Positions 1-6,811 of a stretch of DNA of 11,018 nt are shown here, piece after piece; within the stretch, counting starts at the first letter, position 1; each line of letters begins with the position of its first letter. The notes beneath the pieces were generated by a model. That model was not told the DNA's origin, searched no databases, and saw only the letters and a list, made by a program, of their open reading frames with translations. This stretch comes from an uncultured Altererythrobacter sp. (GTDB lineage Bacteria; Pseudomonadota; Alphaproteobacteria; Sphingomonadales; Sphingomonadaceae): contig CAMPGP010000046.1 in assembly GCA_946885545.1 (NCBI GenBank), positions 1 through 11,018 of the forward strand, in the 5' to 3' direction. Made by a program: the position numbers and the translations under genes.

Positions 1-329
1 TGATGATGTTCAGCCTCGCGGGCATCCCGCCGCTGTTCGGCTTCTGGGGCAAGTTTGTGGTGTTCCAGGCCGCCGTTCAGGCCGACCTAATCGTGTTGGC
101 GGCGATCGGCATCGCGGCGAGCGTGATCGGGGCGTTCTACTACATCAAGATCGTCAAGGTGATGTACTTCGACGATGCCGCAGGCGTGGTCGAAGGCAAG
201 AGCGACTGGGCGCACTGGCTGATCCTCGGCGTTTGTGCCGTGATCGTCTCGCCGCTCGGCTACCTGCTGACTGTGCCGCTCGGCAATCTCGCCGAGCGCG
301 CGGCAGAGGCGCTGCTGTTCGTCGCTTGA
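1..329 (+). CDS. nuoN: NADH-quinone oxidoreductase subunit N, C-terminal part (5' end outside window)
   Basis: This is the last 108 or so residues of NuoN, one of the three antiporter-like membrane subunits of respiratory complex I (NADH to quinone, proton pumping, inner membrane). The stretch [18 protein letters not shown] at the left edge is the hallmark segment of the NuoN/NuoM/NuoL family, with the conserved lysine in GFWGK. Two further hydrophobic helices follow, at about residues 29-47 and 70-92 of the visible part, with a short charged loop between them, as expected for the NuoN C-terminus. The frame is open to base 1, so the true start lies upstream. The stop TGA (327-329) overlaps the TTG start of birA, which suggests translational coupling. 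Family identity is clear. NuoN is preferred over NuoM or NuoL because birA follows it, the usual alphaproteobacterial order. Confidence 0.95.
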   Translation, partial: MMFSLAGIPPLFGFWGKFVVFQAAVQADLIVLAAIGIAASVIGAFYYIKIVKVMYFDDAAGVVEGKSDWAHWLILGVCAVIVSPLGYLLTVPLGNLAERAAEALLFVA

Positions 330-1036
330 TCCAGACCGTAGCCGAAACCGGATCGACCAATGCCGACCTCGCCGCGCGACTGCGCAGCGGCGAGCGTGTG
401 GGCGAAGGCGATTGGCTCGTCGCCGATCGCCAGGTCGCCGGGCGCGGGCGGCAGGGGCGGCCGTGGAGCGACGGCACGGGCAACTTCATGGGCTCGACCG
501 TGGTTCGCCCCGGCGCGGGCGATCCACCTGCGCATACGCTGACGCTGGCGGTCGCGTTGGCGGTCTACGAGACGGTGCTGCCTCTGCTCGCCGACCCGCG
601 CGCGCTGAGCATCAAGTGGCCCAACGACCTGCTGCTGAACGGCGCCAAGCTCTCGGGCATCCTGCTCGAGCGCGAGGGCGATGCCGTGGTGATCGGGATC
701 GGGGTGAACCTAGCGCAGGCGCCCGAATTGCCCGACCGACCGACCATCGCGCTCGGCAAGCTCGGGCCCGCGCCCGACCGCGATGCCTTCGCACATTCGC
801 TCGCCGCCGCATTCGACCGCGAGATCGAGCGCTGGCGCATGTTCGGCACCGAACCGCTGATCCGCCGCTGGCTCGCCGCTTCGCACCCGCTCGGCACCCC
901 GCTCAAGGTCCACGACGCGGGCGGGGTCTCGGTCGAAGGCACCTTCGCGGGTCTCGCGCCCGATGCCTCGCTGCTGCTGTGCTTGGAAGATGGGACCAGC
1001 CGTGCCATCCACGCCGGCGACGTCACGCTCGGTTGA
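326..1036 (+). CDS. birA: Biotin-[acetyl-CoA-carboxylase] ligase (monofunctional BirA)
   Basis: A 236-residue biotin-protein ligase. It makes biotinyl-AMP from biotin and ATP and attaches biotin to a lysine of the carrier protein of biotin enzymes such as acetyl-CoA carboxylase; cytosolic. Visible motifs are ETGSTN (7-12), the biotinyl-AMP loop GRGRQGR (39-45), KWPNDLLL (97-104, with the catalytic lysine region) and GIGVNL (124-129). A small C-terminal domain covers about 190-236. There is no N-terminal helix-turn-helix, so this is the ligase-only class and probably not a repressor. I chose the TTG at 326: homology begins at once ([11 protein letters not shown]), it overlaps the nuoN stop as TTGA, and no ATG or GTG lies near in frame. 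A start at 233 would only add residues read from nuoN in another frame. Upstream AGAGG (305-309) is a poorly spaced ribosome site, so coupling to nuoN is likely. Confidence 0.93.
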   Translation: MIQTVAETGSTNADLAARLRSGERVGEGDWLVADRQVAGRGRQGRPWSDGTGNFMGSTVVRPGAGDPPAHTLTLAVALAVYETVLPLLADPRALSIKWPNDLLLNGAKLSGILLEREGDAVVIGIGVNLAQAPELPDRPTIALGKLGPAPDRDAFAHSLAAAFDREIERWRMFGTEPLIRRWLAASHPLGTPLKVHDAGGVSVEGTFAGLAPDASLLLCLEDGTSRAIHAGDVTLG

Positions 1037-1040
1037 AGGA
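1035..1040 (+). promoter_or_regulatory. Ribosome binding site of coaX
   Basis: GAAGGA lies 7 bases before the ATG at 1048 and overlaps the last bases of the birA stop codon. It fixes the coaX start, because the reading frame itself stays open far upstream, to about 412, inside birA. Confidence 0.75.
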
Positions 1041-1047
1041 ACCCGCA

Positions 1048-1824
1048 ATGCTGCTCGCCGCCGATGTCGGTAACACCAACGTGGTCTTCGCGCTCTTTCA
1101 GGGCCGCGAGATCAAGGCGCGCTGGCGCATTGCCACCGATCCGCGCCGCACGGGCGACGAATATGCGGTGTGGCTGCTCCAACTGCTCGAGATCGAGGGC
1201 TTCGCGCGGGAGCAGATCACGCAGATTATCCTCGGTTCGGTGGTGCCGCGCGCGGTCCACAACCTCACCGTGTTGGCGGAGAAATACTTCGGGCTTACCC
1301 CGCTGATCGCGGGCGAGGGCAGGGCGGACTGGGGCATTTCGGTCGACGTCGATCAGCCGCGCTCGCTTGGCGCCGACCGTGCGCTCAACGCGATCGCGGC
1401 GCACGCGAAGTATGAGGGCGACCTGATCGTGGTCGACTTTGGCACCGCGACGACCTTCGACGCGGTCGATTTCAACGGCGCCTACAAGGGCGGGATCATC
1501 GCACCGGGCATCAACCTCTCGCTCGATGCGCTGGTCGGCAACACCGCCAAGCTGCCGCGTATCGCGATCGAGGCGCCGCGCGGCGAGAGCGTGATCGGGA
1601 CCAACACCGAGGACCAGATGCTGATCGGTGTGTTCTGGGGCTACGTTTCGATGATGGAGGGGCTGATTTCGCGCATGCGGGCCGAGATCGGCCGCCCCGC
1701 ACGCGTGGTCGCGACCGGCGGCCTCGCGATCCTGTTCGACGAACACACCGACATTTTCGACGCGGTCGATGCCGACCTGACGCTCGAGGGTCTCGCGATA
1801 CTGGCGGAGCGTGCTGCAGCGTGA
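1048..1824 (+). CDS. coaX: Type III pantothenate kinase
   Basis: A 258-residue CoaX, which phosphorylates pantothenate with ATP in the first step of coenzyme A synthesis. The fold is of the ASKHA (actin/hexokinase) type. Visible motifs are the phosphate-1 loop DVGNTN (6-11), LGADR (107-111, with the catalytic aspartate), the phosphate-2 loop DFGTATT (130-136), KGGIIAPGI (147-155) and the adenosine-site glycines VATGG (221-225). Length matches the family (about 255-265). From family knowledge, type III enzymes are not feedback-inhibited by CoA and need a monovalent cation. ATG 1048 is supported by its ribosome site and by DVGNTN lying at the very N-terminus; in-frame codons upstream lie within birA and resemble nothing. 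The stop (1822-1824) overlaps the rnj GTG start. Confidence 0.96.
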   Translation: MLLAADVGNTNVVFALFQGREIKARWRIATDPRRTGDEYAVWLLQLLEIEGFAREQITQIILGSVVPRAVHNLTVLAEKYFGLTPLIAGEGRADWGISVDVDQPRSLGADRALNAIAAHAKYEGDLIVVDFGTATTFDAVDFNGAYKGGIIAPGINLSLDALVGNTAKLPRIAIEAPRGESVIGTNTEDQMLIGVFWGYVSMMEGLISRMRAEIGRPARVVATGGLAILFDEHTDIFDAVDADLTLEGLAILAERAAA

Positions 1825-3467
1825 AGAAGGACTTCAAACCGGAAAGCGAATTGCTCTTCCTCGCGCTCGGCGGGTCGGGCGAGATCGGCATGAACGTCAA
1901 CCTCTACGGGTGCGACGGCAAGTGGCTGATGGTCGATCTGGGAATGACCTTCTCGGGCGGCGAGTATCCTGGCGTGGACCTCGTGTTCGCCGATCTCGAC
2001 TTCATCGAGGAGCGCGCGAAGGACCTCGTCGGGATCGTCCTCACCCACGCGCACGAGGACCATATCGGCGCGGTCCCCTATTTCGCCGCCGAACTCGGCG
2101 TGCCGCTTTACGCGACGCCGTTCACTGCCGACCTCGTGCTGCGCAAGCTCGACGAGGCGGGGCTGACCCGCTCGGTGAAACTGCACGTGGTTGACGACCT
2201 GGAAAGCTTCGCGCTGGGGCCGTTCGCAATATCCTACGTCCCCCTCGCGCACTCGATCGCCGAAGGCAATGCGCTGGTAATCGACACGCCCTACGGCCGC
2301 GTGTTCCACACCGGGGACTGGAAGCTCGACGAGGACCCGATCATCGGCGAGCCGACGACCGAGGAAGAACTGGTCGAGATAGGCGACGAGGGCGTTCTCG
2401 CGCTGGTGTGCGATTCGACCAACGTCTTCAATCCGAACCCGAGCGGCTCGGAAGGCGCGGTCTACACCGGCCTGATGGAGGAGGTGAAGCGCCACCCCGG
2501 CAAGAGGGTGCTCGTCACCACGTTCGCGTCCAACGTGGCGCGGCTGCACACGCTGGGTGAGGTGGCCAAGGCGACCGGGCGGCGGCTGTGCGTCGCCGGG
2601 CGTTCGCTCGACCGGATCATCGAGGTCTCGCAGGCCAACGGCTATCTCGACGATCTGCCTGATCTGGTCGACTTCGACACGGCGATGCGGCTTCCGCGCG
2701 GCGAGGTGCTGATCCTCGCGACCGGCGGGCAGGGCGAGCCGCGCGCGGCGTTGGCCCGCATCGCCGATAAAAGCCATCCGATCGAGCTGGCTTCGGGCGA
2801 CGTGGTGCTGTTCTCCAGCCGCCAGATCCCCGGCAATGAGATCGCGATCGGGCGGGTGCAGAACCAGCTCGCCGCACGCGGGATCGTGATGGTGTCCGAC
2901 CGGCAGAGCATGATCCACGTTTCGGGGCACCCCGGGCGGCCCGAACTCGAGGCGCTCTATGGCTGGCTCCGCCCGGATATACTCGTGCCCGTCCACGGAG
3001 AGATGCGGCACATGCAGGAACAGGCGCGGCTCGGCCTCGCCAGCGGCATCGAGCACGCGGTCGTGCAAAAGAACGGCGATATGGTGCGCCTCGCTCCCGG
3101 CGCGCCGGGCAAGATCGCCGAAGTTCGCGCGGGCCGCCTCGTGCTCGACGGCGACATCATCGCGCCCGCAGACGGCGAAGGGGTCGCCATGCGCCGCCGG
3201 ATCGCGGCCGAGGGCGCGGTGGTCGTGGTGCTCGGGCTCAACCGGACGATCGAGATAGAAAGCTTCGGACTCCCGCTGGAGGAAGACATGGCCGAGTTCG
3301 TCGCCGAGGCGAAAGCCGACGTCGCCGAGGCCATCGGCAAGCTGCGCGGCAAGGCGCGCGACGACGTGGCCGACATCGCCGAAGCCGCCAGGCTCGCCGC
3401 CCGCCGCGCCGCGCGCCGGTGGTCGGGCAAGAACCCGCAGGTCAAAGTCGTGATGATGGGGGCCTGA
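1821..3467 (+). CDS. rnj: Ribonuclease J
   Basis: A 548-residue RNase J, a metallo-beta-lactamase/beta-CASP nuclease with 5'-to-3' exo- and endonuclease activity used in mRNA turnover and rRNA maturation. The zinc-binding motif is THAHEDH (75-81); further ligands are H144 (LAHSI), D166 in HTGDWKLD (163-170) and H392 in VHGEMRH (391-397). The beta-CASP part includes DSTN (198-201), TTFASN (233-238), [10 protein letters not shown] (302-311), [10 protein letters not shown] (331-340) and [10 protein letters not shown] (366-375). A C-terminal domain covers about 450-548. Length is normal and all catalytic ligands are present, so it should be active. The GTG start overlaps the coaX stop (GTGA), and the family's [12 protein letters not shown] motif follows at 14-25. 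An alternative start is unlikely. Four bases separate it from the DUF1467 gene. Confidence 0.97.
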   Translation: MKKDFKPESELLFLALGGSGEIGMNVNLYGCDGKWLMVDLGMTFSGGEYPGVDLVFADLDFIEERAKDLVGIVLTHAHEDHIGAVPYFAAELGVPLYATPFTADLVLRKLDEAGLTRSVKLHVVDDLESFALGPFAISYVPLAHSIAEGNALVIDTPYGRVFHTGDWKLDEDPIIGEPTTEEELVEIGDEGVLALVCDSTNVFNPNPSGSEGAVYTGLMEEVKRHPGKRVLVTTFASNVARLHTLGEVAKATGRRLCVAGRSLDRIIEVSQANGYLDDLPDLVDFDTAMRLPRGEVLILATGGQGEPRAALARIADKSHPIELASGDVVLFSSRQIPGNEIAIGRVQNQLAARGIVMVSDRQSMIHVSGHPGRPELEALYGWLRPDILVPVHGEMRHMQEQARLGLASGIEHAVVQKNGDMVRLAPGAPGKIAEVRAGRLVLDGDIIAPADGEGVAMRRRIAAEGAVVVVLGLNRTIEIESFGLPLEEDMAEFVAEAKADVAEAIGKLRGKARDDVADIAEAARLAARRAARRWSGKNPQVKVVMMGA

Positions 3468-3471
3468 CCTG

Positions 3472-3741
3472 ATGCAGTGGACTTCGATCGTGGCGATCTA
3501 CCTGCTCGTATGGGTGCTCAGCGCCTTCGTCATGCTGCCGTTCGGCGTTCGCACGCATGACGAAATGGGAATTGAGAAAGTGCCGGGCCAGGCCGATAGC
3601 GCACCGGGTAACTTCCGCCCCGGCCGGGTGATCCTGCGCGCGACGATCCTGGCGGCCGTGGTGACCGCTCTGTTCGTGCTCAACTTCCATCAAGGATGGA
3701 TCGGGGTCGAAGACCTCGACGTGACGCGGCTAGCGTCTTAG
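3472..3741 (+). CDS. DUF1467 family small membrane protein
   Basis: An 89-residue inner-membrane protein of unknown function. Two hydrophobic helices (about 6-23 and 56-72) flank a polar loop containing GVRTHDEMG and VPGQADSAPGNFRPGR. The VPG...SAP.NF pattern and the position directly after rnj match the DUF1467 family as I recall it from alphaproteobacterial genomes. The ATG lies 4 bases after the rnj stop, with a G-rich run (about 3458-3462) upstream that could serve as a ribosome site, so translation with rnj is likely. The last 12 bases overlap the convergent gene on the other strand. The C-terminus (after about residue 72) is somewhat longer than I expect for the family. Function cannot be read from the sequence. 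Confidence 0.85.
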   Translation: MQWTSIVAIYLLVWVLSAFVMLPFGVRTHDEMGIEKVPGQADSAPGNFRPGRVILRATILAAVVTALFVLNFHQGWIGVEDLDVTRLAS

Positions 3742-3745
3742 CCGC
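3726..3745. terminator. Perfect hairpin between convergent genes, possible bidirectional terminator
   Basis: GCGGCTA (3726-3732), a 6-base loop GCGTCT, then TAGCCGC (3739-3745): a perfect 7-bp stem that folds identically on both strands. The stop codon of the DUF1467 gene (TAG, 3739-3741) is in the right arm, and the stop of the convergent gene (TAG on the - strand, 3730-3732) is in the left arm. No T-run follows on either strand, so it is not a classic intrinsic terminator. It may act as a weak terminator or protect 3' ends, or be a by-product of the overlap. Confidence 0.4.
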
Positions 3746-6348
3746 TGGATCGCCTGCGCGAGCGCAACGTAGAGCTTGCCCATGTCCGAACTGAGCAGGG
3801 TGACGCCGAGCGCGTTGCCATCCCGGGTCGACAGCATCGTGCGAAGCATGCCTTCGAAATCGGCCACATAGCGGTTCACGTTTTCCTGGAAGTCCGGTTC
3901 GCTGTCGTAGAGCTCCGCGATGTCCCGCGCTTCGGTATTGTCGAGCAGACGCACGGCGCGACGCGTGAAGATCCCGCGGTCGCCGCGCAGGTACGAAGCC
4001 CACGCGGTGTCCGTCACGTCGGTCGACAAGGCCTTGGCGATATCGATCGAATTCGAATTCAGGCTTTCGGTGATCAGCGCGATGCGCCGCGCGAAGTCGT
4101 TGTCCACGTGCTCCTCGGCACGTTCGCGCGCGCGCGCCACCCGATTTTCGAGGTTGCCCGCCAGTTCGTCGACCTTGGTGAGCTGGTCGCGGAGCTGGAT
4201 CGCGGCCTGGCGGCTCGCATCCGATGCCTTCGACGCAGCGCGTTCGAGCTGGCCAATCGACTGTTCGGCCTTCTCGCGCATGACTTCGTCCAGGGCCTGC
4301 GAGGTCTCCGCGCCGACGCGCTCGGCGAGTTCTCGGATCGCGTCGCTCGCATCCTCACCGATCGCGGCGCGGGCCGAGCGGGCGGCGAGCTCGAGTGCCT
4401 CGATCGCATCGCCGAGGTCGGCGCGCGCTTTCTCCGCCAGCGCGGAGCTGTCGTCGTCGAGCGCGACCACGGCGGCGCGCAGCTCTGCGATGCGCGCGGC
4501 ATGCTCGTCGTTGGACTGGGCGAAGCGCGAATGCAGGCTCTCGACCTCGGCAATCGTCTCGCGGCCGGTATCGCGCGCCGAGACGACGTAGTCCGACAGA
4601 CGTGCGCTCGCCGCATTGGCATCGTCGAGCGTGATCTTGAGCGCGCCGGCGCGTTCCTCGACATTGGCCAGGCGCCCTTCGGCTTCGCCGATCGCCAGCG
4701 GCAGGTCCTCGCGCGATTGCTGCGCGCTCGCCTGGATCAGCTCGAGCAGGCGGATGCTGGCTTCGGTAAGGGCGGAGACGGCCTCGTCCGTGCCCCCCAG
4801 CGCCGCACGGCTATCAGCCAGCTTGCTCTCGAGACGTTCGAGCCCTTCCGACAGTACTCGTTCCGTCTCGCTGCCTCTGTCGCCGACGTGTTCGATGTCG
4901 GCTCGTAGCTGGAGCACTCGCTCGGTCACGGCTTCGCCCTTGCGGAGCAGTTCGTCGGTCTGGGCGATATGGGCCTCGCGCCGCTCGGCGATCGCCGCAT
5001 CGAGTTCGGCCAGACGGTTCGCAAGGGCGTCCGTCGATTCGCGCTCGGCTTGGGCCAGCAACGTCTGCCGCTCGCTGATGCGGGCCTGCAGGCGCTGGTC
5101 GCGCTCTGCGATGCCGCGATCGACCGTCTCCGCCTCGATCTTGAGTGCCTCGAGTTTGCGGTTGGCGGACGCGAGCGCGCTGTCGTCGATCCCGGTGATG
5201 ACTTCGATCGCTTCGGTCAGCCGCTGCTTCATGGCCTCGATCTGCTCGTTCCACAGCCCGATAGCGGCCTCTTCCCGCTCGCGTACCGATTTGCCGACGG
5301 TCTTGGCTTCGTCGCGCAAGCCGCCGAGGCGGGCGCGGAGTGAGACCAGCGCCTCTTCCTCCTCGGCTTCGAGGGCATGGTGGCTCTCGCGCAACTCCTC
5401 GGCGAGCGAATCGGCCCGGCGACGCAACGCGGCCAGCGATTCCACTTCGCGCCCGTCCAGTTCGACCCGGAACGCCTCGCTCCGCTCGCGCAGCGCGGCG
5501 AAGCGATCCGTCGCGACTGCATGGAGATGCCCAACCTGCTCGTCGAAGGCGGCGAGCGCGGTGTCGATACGTTCGCGCAAGCTGTCGACCTGGCGGGCGC
5601 TCGCCTGCCCGAATTCGTTCAGACGCTCGAAGCCAGACACCAGCTCCGCGACCTGATCGCTCGCGATACGCCCCGCATTGCCGATCTGGCTGGAAACGTC
5701 CCGCGCGGAATTGGCGATGACCGGGAGATCGTCGCGCAGGCGATTCATATTGTCGAGCGCGGTCGAACTCACGGTCGCGAGCGCCTGTACCTGCTCGCCG
5801 TTGTCGTGAACGAGACCCTGTAGGCGGTCCGCATGGGTGGAGAGGCGCTCGGTCGCGACGCGGCCGAGCGAATCGAGCTCGCGCGACTGCGACGAGAGGA
5901 ATTCGCGCGCCAGACTCAATTCCCGATTGATCGTCGAAAGGCGATCTTCAAGGATGCGCGTCTCATGCGACAGCAGGCTCGCGACTTCGCCGAAGCGGCG
6001 CGCCTCGTGCCGGCTGTTGCGCGTCGCGAGTAGCCAGACGAGCGCGACGAGCAGGACGGGGACCGCCCATTGCCCGGTCCACGCGATCCAGCGTTCGGCC
6101 GGGGCACCGGCCAGCATCGGTTCGCGGAAGGTCCAGACGAACGCGCCCGTCCATCCGGCGATAGCGAGCAGGGCGAGCGACGGTGCGAGCCAGTGCCGGC
6201 GCAGGCCTGCCTCGGGCTCGTCCTCCCAGTACTCCTCGTAAACCGTCTCTTCGATCGCGTCGGTCTCGATCGGCTGCGCCTCGCCGGCGACCGTCGGGTC
6301 CGCCTGCTGCTCGGGGCCGATGGCCCGGATGTTGGATCCCCCTGACAT
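3730..6348 (-). CDS. Large membrane-anchored coiled-coil protein, function unknown
   Basis: An 872-residue protein I cannot assign to a characterised family. Residues 1-50 are acidic (YEEYWEDEPE at 38-47) and probably cytoplasmic. Two hydrophobic helices follow at about 53-73 and 90-109. From about 112 to 750 the sequence is almost unbroken amphipathic helix rich in E, R, A, L and S, very likely a long coiled coil resembling methyl-accepting or cytoskeletal rods. A distinct C-terminal domain (about 749-872) holds WASYLRGDRGIFTRRAVRLL and FEGMLRTMLSTRDGNALGVT and ends RLRR. I recall similar sphingomonad proteins being labelled 'ATPase', but I see no Walker A, Walker B or GHKL motif. The ATG at 6348 is the first in frame; only a weak ribosome site precedes it. 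The gene is divergent from the Hpt-like gene (71 bases apart) and convergent with DUF1467. A role in envelope organisation or polarity is only a guess. Confidence 0.85.
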   Translation of the reverse strand: MSGGSNIRAIGPEQQADPTVAGEAQPIETDAIEETVYEEYWEDEPEAGLRRHWLAPSLALLAIAGWTGAFVWTFREPMLAGAPAERWIAWTGQWAVPVLLVALVWLLATRNSRHEARRFGEVASLLSHETRILEDRLSTINRELSLAREFLSSQSRELDSLGRVATERLSTHADRLQGLVHDNGEQVQALATVSSTALDNMNRLRDDLPVIANSARDVSSQIGNAGRIASDQVAELVSGFERLNEFGQASARQVDSLRERIDTALAAFDEQVGHLHAVATDRFAALRERSEAFRVELDGREVESLAALRRRADSLAEELRESHHALEAEEEEALVSLRARLGGLRDEAKTVGKSVREREEAAIGLWNEQIEAMKQRLTEAIEVITGIDDSALASANRKLEALKIEAETVDRGIAERDQRLQARISERQTLLAQAERESTDALANRLAELDAAIAERREAHIAQTDELLRKGEAVTERVLQLRADIEHVGDRGSETERVLSEGLERLESKLADSRAALGGTDEAVSALTEASIRLLELIQASAQQSREDLPLAIGEAEGRLANVEERAGALKITLDDANAASARLSDYVVSARDTGRETIAEVESLHSRFAQSNDEHAARIAELRAAVVALDDDSSALAEKARADLGDAIEALELAARSARAAIGEDASDAIRELAERVGAETSQALDEVMREKAEQSIGQLERAASKASDASRQAAIQLRDQLTKVDELAGNLENRVARARERAEEHVDNDFARRIALITESLNSNSIDIAKALSTDVTDTAWASYLRGDRGIFTRRAVRLLDNTEARDIAELYDSEPDFQENVNRYVADFEGMLRTMLSTRDGNALGVTLLSSDMGKLYVALAQAIQRLRR

Positions 6349-6419
6349 GACGAGAAATCTACCACGAAAGCGGCCATGTGAAACCCCGCTTTAACCATTC
6401 CTGCGATAGGCCGAGCCGT

Positions 6420-6728
6420 ATGGTCCACGAAACCGGCGCCCTCGATGCCACGCTGGCCGCAGCGGCTGGAGACGATCCCGCGTTGCTCGCGGAACTGCGT
6501 GCTGCCTTCGTCGAAAGTCTCGACCGCCAGATCGACTTGCTCCGGAGAGCGCGATGCGACGGCAACTGGGACGTCGCAGCCCTCAGGCTGAAAGGCCTCG
6601 CAGCGAGCTTCCACGCGGCGGAACTCCAGGCGCTGGCCGAAGAAGCAGTGGCGTCCGCGCCCGGTGATCCGGCTATCCTGCGCAAGCTCCAGGCGTTTCG
6701 GCAAGCCTTCTTCTCCGCGCGCGACTGA
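6420..6728 (+). CDS. Hpt-like four-helix protein lacking the phospho-histidine
   Basis: A 102-residue all-helical protein resembling histidine phosphotransfer (Hpt) domains along most of its length: AGDDPALLAELRAAFVESLD (18-37 region, helix 1-2) and then ALRLKGLAASFHAAELQALAEE (54-75 region). Hpt domains carry a phospho-accepting His in the motif HxLKG; here the motif reads L55-R56-L57-K58-G59, so the His is Leu. The only nearby His, H65, falls where Hpt domains normally have Gly. It therefore cannot relay phosphate in the usual way and may bind a response regulator or kinase without transfer. ATG 6420 is preferred because AGG (6408-6410) lies 9 bases upstream and homology starts directly. 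A GTG at 6378 would add 14 unrelated residues. Spacing to the next gene is 83 bases and contains a promoter. Confidence 0.8.
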   Translation: MVHETGALDATLAAAAGDDPALLAELRAAFVESLDRQIDLLRRARCDGNWDVAALRLKGLAASFHAAELQALAEEAVASAPGDPAILRKLQAFRQAFFSARD

Positions 6729-6756
6729 ACCGCGCTAGCCCGTGCGACCGCCATGC

Positions 6757-6785
6757 TTGGCAGGCGGCTCCTCGGCTCCTAGAAT
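6757..6785 (+). promoter_or_regulatory. Probable sigma70-type promoter
   Basis: TTGGCA (6757-6762) and TAGAAT (6780-6785) are separated by 17 bases, each one mismatch from the TTGACA/TATAAT consensus. Transcription would start near 6792, leaving a leader of about 20 bases that contains the strong ribosome site of the next gene. This is the best promoter-like sequence I see in the window, and it lies in the longest gap between genes (6729-6811). Confidence 0.6.
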
Positions 6786-6797
6786 TCTCGTTTTGGC

Positions 6798-6804
6798 AAG
6801 GAGG
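6798..6804 (+). promoter_or_regulatory. Strong ribosome binding site deciding a TTG start
   Basis: AAGGAGG, a full match to the anti-Shine-Dalgarno sequence, ends 7 bases before the TTG at 6812. No ATG or GTG in this frame lies between it and the start of recognisable sequence, so it supports initiation at TTG. Confidence 0.8.
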
Positions 6805-6811
6805 GTCCGTT

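Noticed and set aside
565..3068. Long antisense open frames on the - strand opposite birA/coaX/rnj (393 and 475 codons)
   Set aside because: Opposite genes with firm homology and intact motifs; the translations are low-complexity Arg/Ala/His/Asp-rich and match no family. They are a normal by-product of high-GC codon use.
4049..4060. Tandem GAATTCGAATTC
   Set aside because: Lies within coding sequence (Leu-Asn-Ser-Asn-Ser) of the coiled-coil gene with no repeat context; chance.
4108..5656. Long + strand open frames inside the coiled-coil gene (266 and 346 codons)
   Set aside because: Ser/Arg-rich translations without domain structure; the - strand frame is longer, has membrane helices and a coherent coiled coil, and spans the whole region.
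6376..6381. ATGTGA start-stop element in the leader of the Hpt-like gene
   Set aside because: No ribosome site precedes it, and a six-base match is expected by chance.
6349..6419. Promoters in the divergent gap between the coiled-coil and Hpt-like genes
   Set aside because: A TAGATT on the - strand (6356-6361) has no fitting -35 and would leave almost no leader; no good pair is visible on the + strand. Promoters must exist nearby but I cannot place them.
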